A stretch of DNA of 64,000 nt, from assembly GCA_963663395.1 (NCBI GenBank), contig OY760226.1, positions 930,001-994,000 of the forward strand, read 5' to 3'. A model generated the notes under the pieces. The model was not told where the DNA came from, did not search any database, and saw nothing but the letters and a program-made list of their open reading frames with translations. This document shows, piece by piece, positions 58,916 to 64,000 of this stretch; positions within the stretch are counted from its first letter, which is position 1; each line of letters begins with the position of its first letter. Origin of the DNA: Azophilus sp963663395 (GTDB taxonomy: Bacteria; Pseudomonadota; Gammaproteobacteria; Pseudomonadales; Azotimanducaceae). The translations under genes were made by a program, and so were the position numbers.

Positions 58916-60640
58916 GTTCTTGTCCGTAAAAGCGGAATTCGAGGGCGGGATGCTGGGGGAAAGCGACTGCGAATTATCTCAAAGAGCGCTCCGCCAAGCA
59001 AAAAAAAAACGATCCGGCTTCGCCCAGCACGCCGCAGTCGCGGTCCGCGGGTCTCGTTTCGCCGGGTTTCCCGTGTCTTCGGGGCGGGCGGGCACGAGCA
59101 CGCGCCGGTTGTTCCAACCGGCTGGCGGCGATGGCGGACAGCGGCGTCAGGCCGGCTGGGGATGCAAGCGAACCAGACGCATCAGGTTGTGGGCGAACAC
59201 CGCCGATTGGACGTAGGCCTTGAAGCGCGGCAAGCCGCGCCACAGGCAACGCCCCAGGCCGAAGCACCGTTTCAGGTAGGAGATGCCCGCCTCGACGCCG
59301 GCGCGGAAACGCTTGAGCTGCCCGTACAGCCACGACGAGGAGGTCATGTCCGCGGCCTTCAGGCCGCGCTTCTTGTGGAACACGACGTGCTCGATGCCCA
59401 GCGCCTTGGCGTCGTTGAGGTTCGCGCGCGAGGCGTAGCCGCCATCGAAGGCCACCCGCGACGGCGCCGAGCCGTAGTGCTCGATATGCCGCTGAAGCAT
59501 CGGCAGACAACGCGCGCTGTCCGCCGGGTTGCCGTCCTCCACCACCACGTCGAGCACCAGCCCGCTCCGCCCCGTGGCCAGGTTGATCTTGTGGCCGTAA
59601 CGCGTCACGCGGCCGCCCTTGACGATGATGTCGGTGTGCGGCTCGAACAGGCTCACCACCTTCTCGCCCGCCGGCACCGTCTCGCCATCGAACACCCGTC
59701 GCTCCGTCTGGTCCGTCACTTTGCCGAGCAAATCCAGATAGGCCGTCGCGGTCTCCACCCAATCCCGGCTCCAGGCCGTGCCCGCCACTGCCACCGCCGG
59801 CAACGCCGCCTCGATGTAACCCATCGTCCGCCCGGTCAGACGCAACAGCTTACGGTAGGTCTTGGCGCGCCGTTGGGCCCCGCGTTGCGAGCCAACCTCC
59901 AGCGCCCGCCGCTTCGCGGCCCGGCAATGATCGTGGAAGTCGATGGCCGACGCGCCCAACTCGTCTCGCGCCTTGCGCAACAGCTGCGTCAGCACGCGCA
60001 CCCCGTCGAACAGTAGCCGGCTGTCCGAGGGCTCAAGGATGTGCGTCTCGGTCACCGTGGAATCGACGCGCACCGCCTTCCCCATCTCGACCCCTGAGCC
60101 GTGCGCCACCGCCAGTAAGGTTCGGTTGATCGCTTCCCAGGTCGCGGCGCCGATCGCCCCGACGGTGGCCTGCAGCACCGATTTTCCCGGCGCCCGCCGC
60201 GTCGGATCGAGCCGTGCGAAGCGTTGCGCCGAGAGCGAATCCCGTAGCGTGAATGCCAGTCCCCGGTAGCTCTCGCCGCGCAGATGCATGAGCACCGCGC
60301 AACGCAGAATCGTCTCGCGGGTCAGGCCGTGACGGCCCAGGCTCGACCCTACCCCGCCATCGGGGTCGGCGGCGATCTCGTCGAGCAATTCGGGGTGCGC
60401 GTCGAGCCACGCGGACGCCCATTCCAGTTCGTCGGCGACGGGGTGGTCAAGGACTTGGGGATCGAATAGACTGGTTTGAGCGGTGCGTTTTGCGCGCATT
60501 GCGACCTCCGGCGTTTTTGGTTTTCCAGTGTTTTTATTAGGAAAGTGAAAACACAGGATATCGGAAACGCCGGTTTTAAGCCACCTGAAACGACAATTTG
60601 TTCAACCAAATCAATCCGTTATGAGTTTACGGACAGGAAC
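58916..60640 (-). mobile_element. ISNCY-type insertion sequence, complete
   Basis: A 1725-bp element. The left end reads GTTCTTGTCCGTAAA and the right end, reverse-complemented, GTTCCTGTCCGTAAA. AAGCTA flanks it on both sides (58910-58915 and 60641-60646), a 6-bp target duplication. It carries one intact transposase; 230 bases at the left end are non-coding. It sits in the region between the ATP-grasp operon and the TonB receptor and may have altered their promoters. Confidence 0.85.
59147..60499 (-). CDS. ISNCY-family transposase (ISDol1-like)
   Basis: A 450-residue transposase. Its N-terminal region matches the ISNCY pattern (GLTRETILRCAVLMHLRGES, YRGLAFTLRDSLSAQRFARL, KSVLQATVGAIGAATWEAIN), and the catalytic core begins with VRVDSTVTETHILEPSDSRL (first Asp), continues with VAFDGGYASRANLNDAKALG (second Asp) and ends with RFRAGVEAGISYLKRCFGLG (Glu). 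The frame is uninterrupted and the element has matching ends, so it could be active. Assignment to the ISDol1 group is from recalled patterns. Confidence 0.88.
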   Translation of the reverse strand: MRAKRTAQTSLFDPQVLDHPVADELEWASAWLDAHPELLDEIAADPDGGVGSSLGRHGLTRETILRCAVLMHLRGESYRGLAFTLRDSLSAQRFARLDPTRRAPGKSVLQATVGAIGAATWEAINRTLLAVAHGSGVEMGKAVRVDSTVTETHILEPSDSRLLFDGVRVLTQLLRKARDELGASAIDFHDHCRAAKRRALEVGSQRGAQRRAKTYRKLLRLTGRTMGYIEAALPAVAVAGTAWSRDWVETATAYLDLLGKVTDQTERRVFDGETVPAGEKVVSLFEPHTDIIVKGGRVTRYGHKINLATGRSGLVLDVVVEDGNPADSARCLPMLQRHIEHYGSAPSRVAFDGGYASRANLNDAKALGIEHVVFHKKRGLKAADMTSSSWLYGQLKRFRAGVEAGISYLKRCFGLGRCLWRGLPRFKAYVQSAVFAHNLMRLVRLHPQPA

Positions 60641-60950
60641 AAGCTAATGAAAATGTTTGCAGTCGTAGTGGCACATCTTCCCGGGAGTACGCCGGAAAAA
60701 TAACGATTATTCAAAGAGTTAAAAAATGATAACGTTTACATTCCGAACAGATTCCACGATTTGCACTCCTTTGAACGGTTGCGGAATCACCCCCAAACAA
60801 TGAAAATGTCGCGGTTGTAACGGGTCGAAACGGATACGCCCCCCGGGTGTCGGTTTTGTACATGGGATTTCAACTGCGTTTGGCCGACTGCCACGGTACG
60901 AAATGGCTACCCCGATGGCGGGCGGCAGCCAAACAACAAGGGGATCGGCA
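60641..60950 (+). other. AT-richer leader of the TonB receptor gene
   Basis: About 310 bases from the ISNCY end to the receptor start. No gene seen. It contains the palindromic site listed at 60727-60740 and a good ribosome site (AAGGGG at about 60938). The promoter is presumably here, since the IS lies directly upstream. Confidence 0.5.
60727..60740. promoter_or_regulatory. palindromic operator-like site (LacI-family-like)
   Basis: TGATAACGTTTACA is a 14-bp near-perfect palindrome centred on CG, of the kind bound by LacI/GalR-family repressors, about 210 bases before the TonB receptor start. No LacI-type gene is in the window. Pattern match only. Confidence 0.35.
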
Positions 60951-63545
60951 ATGAATTTCATCGCAACACTGAAGTTGTTCCGGATTGGCGTGGTCCGTGC
61001 CGGAGTCGTCCTGCTGACGATGTCGCTGGCGAACCTGGCCCTCGCCGAAGCAGCGGATGAAGCGGCGGAAGCCGCGTCGGCATCGGGCGGGGCCATCGAA
61101 GAGGTGGTCGTGGTCGGCTCTCGGCGCAGGGACCGTTCCGCCGCCGACTCGCCCGTTCCGGTGGACGTCATCGGCGGCGACGATTTTGCCGCGCAGGGCG
61201 ATTCGAACATGGATTCCCTGATTGCGAGCCTCGTCCCCTCCTATAATGTCAGCCAGGAACCCATCAGCGACGCGGCGACCTTTATTCGCCCGGCGACGCT
61301 CAGGGGCCTGGCGCCCGACGCCACCCTCGTGCTGGTCAACGGCAAACGGCGCCATCGCGCCGCGGTAATCGCCCTGCTAGGGGCAGGAATCTCGGGCGGT
61401 TCGCAAGGCCCGGATGTTTCCGTCATTCCCGCCATTGCGCTGGACAGGCTCGAAGTTCTGCGTGACGGCGCCTCTGCCCAGTATGGCTCGGACGCCATCG
61501 CCGGCATCATGAATTTCGTGCTCAAGGAAGACAATTCCGGCATGGCCGTGGATGCCAAGTGGGGCAGCCACTACGAAGGCGACGGCGATGCGCTGACGCT
61601 TTCCACGAATGTCGGCCTGCCCCTGACGGAGTACGGTTTTGCCAATTTCAGTTTCGAATGGAAGGAATCCGACCCAACCAGCCGCAGCCGGCAGCGGGGC
61701 GATGCCCAGGGGCTGATCGATGCGGGCAACAGCAACGTGCGCCAGCCCGCGGCGCAGATCTGGGGCGCGCCGGAATATTCCGACGATTTCAAGCTCTTCG
61801 GCAACTTCGGCATCGACCTCGGCAACGGCATGGAAGCCTACGCGTTCGGCAACTGGGCAGAGCGCCAGGTGGAAGGCGGGTTCTACTATCGTAATCCGCA
61901 TACCCGCGGCGGCGTTTTCCGCGGGCCGGAGGTGAACGGCGAGCCCACAGTGAAGGTCGCCAATCTCTCCGGCGACCTGTCCTACCAGTGCCCGACCATA
62001 CCCATCCGCAATAATGTGCCCGATGCAGCCGGCCTGGCTGCCGTAGGGGCGGACCCCAACTGCTACACCCTCTACGAGAAGTTCCCGGGCGGTTTCACAC
62101 CCCAGTTCGGCGCCTTCATCGACGACTACTCGATGGCCGGCGGCGTGCGCGGGCAACTCGGCGCGTGGTATTTCGATGTCAGTGCAGTGGCCGGCCGCAG
62201 CAATGCCGAGTTCTACATCTACAACACCATCAATCCCCAGTTGCTGGGCCAGCGCAACGACATCGATGTCCACTACGACGCGGGGCACTATACGGAGACC
62301 GACCGGGTAGTGAACCTCGACGTATCGAGGCCGGTCGACTTCGCCAATTTCTACGGGCCGCTAAACGTGGCGGCCGGCTTCGAGTACCGGGACGAAACCT
62401 TCAAGATCACCAACGGCGAACCCAACTCGTTCTATATCGACACCGAATACGGCCTTGGCGCACAGGGGTTCGGCATCGGTTCCAACGGCTTCCCGGGTTT
62501 CCAGCCGGGCGATGCGGGCAGCCACAAGTCGAGCGCCATCGCCGCCTATGTCGACCTCGAGTCGAACGTGACGGAGCGGTTGCTGGTCGGCGCGGCACTG
62601 CGCTACGAAGACTACAAGCAATTCGGCGATACCCTGGACGGCAAGGTGGCGATGCGCGTTCAGGTTGCTGATGGCATGGCCCTGCGTGGCGCGGTCAGCA
62701 CCGGTTTCCGGGTACCCACCGCCGGGCAGGCCAACCTGCGTAACGTGACCACCGAGTTCAACATGGGGTTCCTGGCCGATATCGCCACCCTGCCGCCAAC
62801 CAATCCCGTGGCACAGCAGAAGGGCGCCCAGGACCTGACGCCGGAAGAGTCGGTGAACATCACCCTCGGCGCCGTATTCGAGGCCGGTCCCGCTGACGTC
62901 ACCATCGACTACTACAACATCAAGATCGAGGATCGGATCGCCTTTACCAGCCGGTTCAGCCTGACGCCCACCGATATCGCGGCGCTGCAGGCCGCCGGTG
63001 TCAGCGATGCCGCCAGCTTCACCTCGGTGCGTTTCTTCTCGAATCAGCAGACGGTCAAGACCCAGGGTGTCGACGTGGTCGTCACCTTGCCGTTCGATCT
63101 CGGCGGCGGCACATCGAGCCTGACGGCGGTCGCCAACTGGTCCGACATCGAACTCAGCAAGTTCAACCCGGACTTCACCAGCGACAATCGTCGCCTGCAG
63201 ATCGAAAGGGGCCGCCCGGAAACGCGTTTCGTGTTGACCTGGACGCACCTGCAGGGGCCCTGGCGTTTCATGGCCCGGGGGCGCTACTACGGCGAGTTCT
63301 ACGATGCGCCGACCAACGATGCCTCGGTGTCCTACTTCCCGGATTCGAAGTTCCTGATGGACTTCGAGGTCTCCTACGACGTCGGCGAGCAGGTCACGTT
63401 GCTGGCCGGTGCGCAGAACGCCTTCGATACCTATCCGCAGCAGAACCCGGCGGGCGAGGTGGCCGGCCTGATCTACCCGGAAAGCTCTCCCTTCAGCTTC
63501 AACGGCGGGTTCTACTACCTGCGGGCGCGCTGGGAGCGACCGTAG
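60951..63545 (+). CDS. TonB-dependent outer-membrane receptor
   Basis: An 864-residue receptor. ATG 60951 with AAGGGG upstream starts a signal peptide ending LANLALAEA. Then a TonB-box-like IEEVVVVGSRRRDRSA, a plug domain (PVPVDVIGGDDFAAQGDSNM, RGLAPDATLVLVNGKRRHRA, DRLEVLRDGASAQYGSDAIA, IAGIMNFVLKEDN) and a 22-strand barrel ending with the expected aromatic residue region (YYLRARWERP). Sequence style matches the large iron/carbohydrate receptor families of marine and soil proteobacteria; the substrate cannot be named. A LacI-like operator upstream hints at a sugar, weakly. A strong hairpin follows the gene. Confidence 0.92.
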   Translation: MNFIATLKLFRIGVVRAGVVLLTMSLANLALAEAADEAAEAASASGGAIEEVVVVGSRRRDRSAADSPVPVDVIGGDDFAAQGDSNMDSLIASLVPSYNVSQEPISDAATFIRPATLRGLAPDATLVLVNGKRRHRAAVIALLGAGISGGSQGPDVSVIPAIALDRLEVLRDGASAQYGSDAIAGIMNFVLKEDNSGMAVDAKWGSHYEGDGDALTLSTNVGLPLTEYGFANFSFEWKESDPTSRSRQRGDAQGLIDAGNSNVRQPAAQIWGAPEYSDDFKLFGNFGIDLGNGMEAYAFGNWAERQVEGGFYYRNPHTRGGVFRGPEVNGEPTVKVANLSGDLSYQCPTIPIRNNVPDAAGLAAVGADPNCYTLYEKFPGGFTPQFGAFIDDYSMAGGVRGQLGAWYFDVSAVAGRSNAEFYIYNTINPQLLGQRNDIDVHYDAGHYTETDRVVNLDVSRPVDFANFYGPLNVAAGFEYRDETFKITNGEPNSFYIDTEYGLGAQGFGIGSNGFPGFQPGDAGSHKSSAIAAYVDLESNVTERLLVGAALRYEDYKQFGDTLDGKVAMRVQVADGMALRGAVSTGFRVPTAGQANLRNVTTEFNMGFLADIATLPPTNPVAQQKGAQDLTPEESVNITLGAVFEAGPADVTIDYYNIKIEDRIAFTSRFSLTPTDIAALQAAGVSDAASFTSVRFFSNQQTVKTQGVDVVVTLPFDLGGGTSSLTAVANWSDIELSKFNPDFTSDNRRLQIERGRPETRFVLTWTHLQGPWRFMARGRYYGEFYDAPTNDASVSYFPDSKFLMDFEVSYDVGEQVTLLAGAQNAFDTYPQQNPAGEVAGLIYPESSPFSFNGGFYYLRARWERP

Positions 63546-63558
63546 CCGATTGGTCCGG

Positions 63559-63588
63559 GGCGGGGATTGTCTCGCGACAATCCCCGCC
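63559..63588 (+). terminator. terminator-like hairpin after the TonB receptor
   Basis: GGCGGGGATTGTC (63559-63571), loop TCGC, then the exact reverse complement GACAATCCCCGCC (63576-63588): a perfect 13-bp stem 13 bases after the receptor stop. Followed by a T-containing but not T-rich stretch. Confidence 0.75.
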
Positions 63589-63752
63589 TCCGGTTGATTC
63601 TTAGCGCGGAGCGGAAACAGCGGCGTCTTTTCGCGCGAGATGGGCGCGCCTGACAAGCCCTTTCCTGTAATCTTGCAGACTGCCAAAGGCGTCGCACGCT
63701 GCCCGCAAGCGTACGCCTACGCGAAGAACAGGGTTGTGCGCAGGCAGGCAAA

Positions 63753-64000
63753 TTGAGCCGGAACCCCCGCTACGACATTCTCTTCGAGCCCGTTCGGATC
63801 GGCCCGGTCACGGCGCCGAACCGGTTCTACTGCACGCCGCACGCACTCGGCACCGGCAACCGGATGCCCCATACGCGGGCGGCCATGCGTGCAATTCGCG
63901 CCGAAGGCGGCTGGGGGGTGGTCAATACGGGCTATTGCTCCATTCACCCGAGCTCCGACGACGAACCGCTTCCTTATGCCCGACTCTGGGACGACAAAGA
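63753..64000 (+). CDS. DgcA/TMADH-like FMN-dependent oxidoreductase, N-terminal part
   Basis: Open from TTG 63753 (preceded by AGGCAGG) to the right edge; 82 residues are visible. The start SRNPRYDILFEPVRIGPVTA and the following PNRFYCTPHALGTGNRMPHT, AAMRAIRAEGGWGVVNTGYC and LWDDK match the old-yellow-enzyme-type barrel of dimethylglycine, trimethylamine and related amine dehydrogenases, which bind FMN and usually a 4Fe-4S cluster further on. The C-terminal cluster and NAD/FAD domains lie outside the window, so the substrate cannot be judged. No ATG or GTG start fits in frame. Confidence 0.75.
   Translation, partial: MSRNPRYDILFEPVRIGPVTAPNRFYCTPHALGTGNRMPHTRAAMRAIRAEGGWGVVNTGYCSIHPSSDDEPLPYARLWDDK

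Overview
The window looks like a chromosome segment of a GC-rich Gram-negative bacterium, most likely a gammaproteobacterium. Evidence is a core block with lpxL-type acyltransferase, hldE, waaA, tolC, a YqiB-type DUF1249 gene, cpdA, parE and parC, an order that partly recalls the enterobacterial tolC/yqiB/cpdA/parE neighbourhood. I cannot name a genus. No tRNA, rRNA or CRISPR array was found.

Positions 1-32,444 are an accessory, defence-island-like region. From left to right it holds: the 3' part of an AAA+ ATPase with a truncated WYL regulator; an McrBC restriction pair; a frameshifted DUF4268 gene; a prenyltransferase-like gene broken by two in-frame stops, downstream of an unknown C-terminally anchored protein; a cassette of metallo-beta-lactamase (MBL) protein, fused E2-E1-JAB ubiquitin-like conjugation protein and membrane protein; a three-gene operon of a 1616-residue nuclease-STAND-like NTPase, a second nuclease-like protein and a multi-pass membrane protein; an intact IS4-family element; an IS21 remnant; two HNH endonucleases; a DUF2075 helicase-like protein with a MazG-like pyrophosphohydrolase; a Fic protein; a broken TPR gene; and a DUF5131/TcmP pair. 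Many elements are decayed, as expected of a region with high gene turnover.

Positions 32,583-49,133 are core: lipid A and inner-core LPS genes (lpxL, hldE, waaA), an exonuclease III-type AP endonuclease, a small operon (FAD oxidoreductase, aldo/keto reductase, XRE protein), tolC, an O-antigen-ligase-like protein, a polysaccharide pyruvyl-transferase-like protein, DUF1249-cpdA, and topoisomerase IV (parE, parC).

Positions 49,160-58,712 run leftward: an ammonium transporter, then a tightly packed seven-gene set joining a circularly permuted ATP-grasp protein and an alpha-E protein to a partner-switching relay (RsbW-like kinase, STAS antagonist, receiver-PP2C phosphatase), a periplasmic binding protein and a membrane histidine kinase. 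An ISNCY-type element (58,916-60,640, clear 6-bp target duplication) separates this from a TonB-dependent receptor with a strong terminator-like hairpin and the start of a DgcA/TMADH-type flavin oxidoreductase that runs off the right edge.

The best candidates for poorly described biology are the MBL/E2-E1-JAB/membrane cassette (8,441-12,671), which has no visible ubiquitin-like protein or CD-NTase, and the STAND/nuclease/membrane operon (13,169-20,955). Function in both cases is inferred from motifs and context only; no database search was possible.
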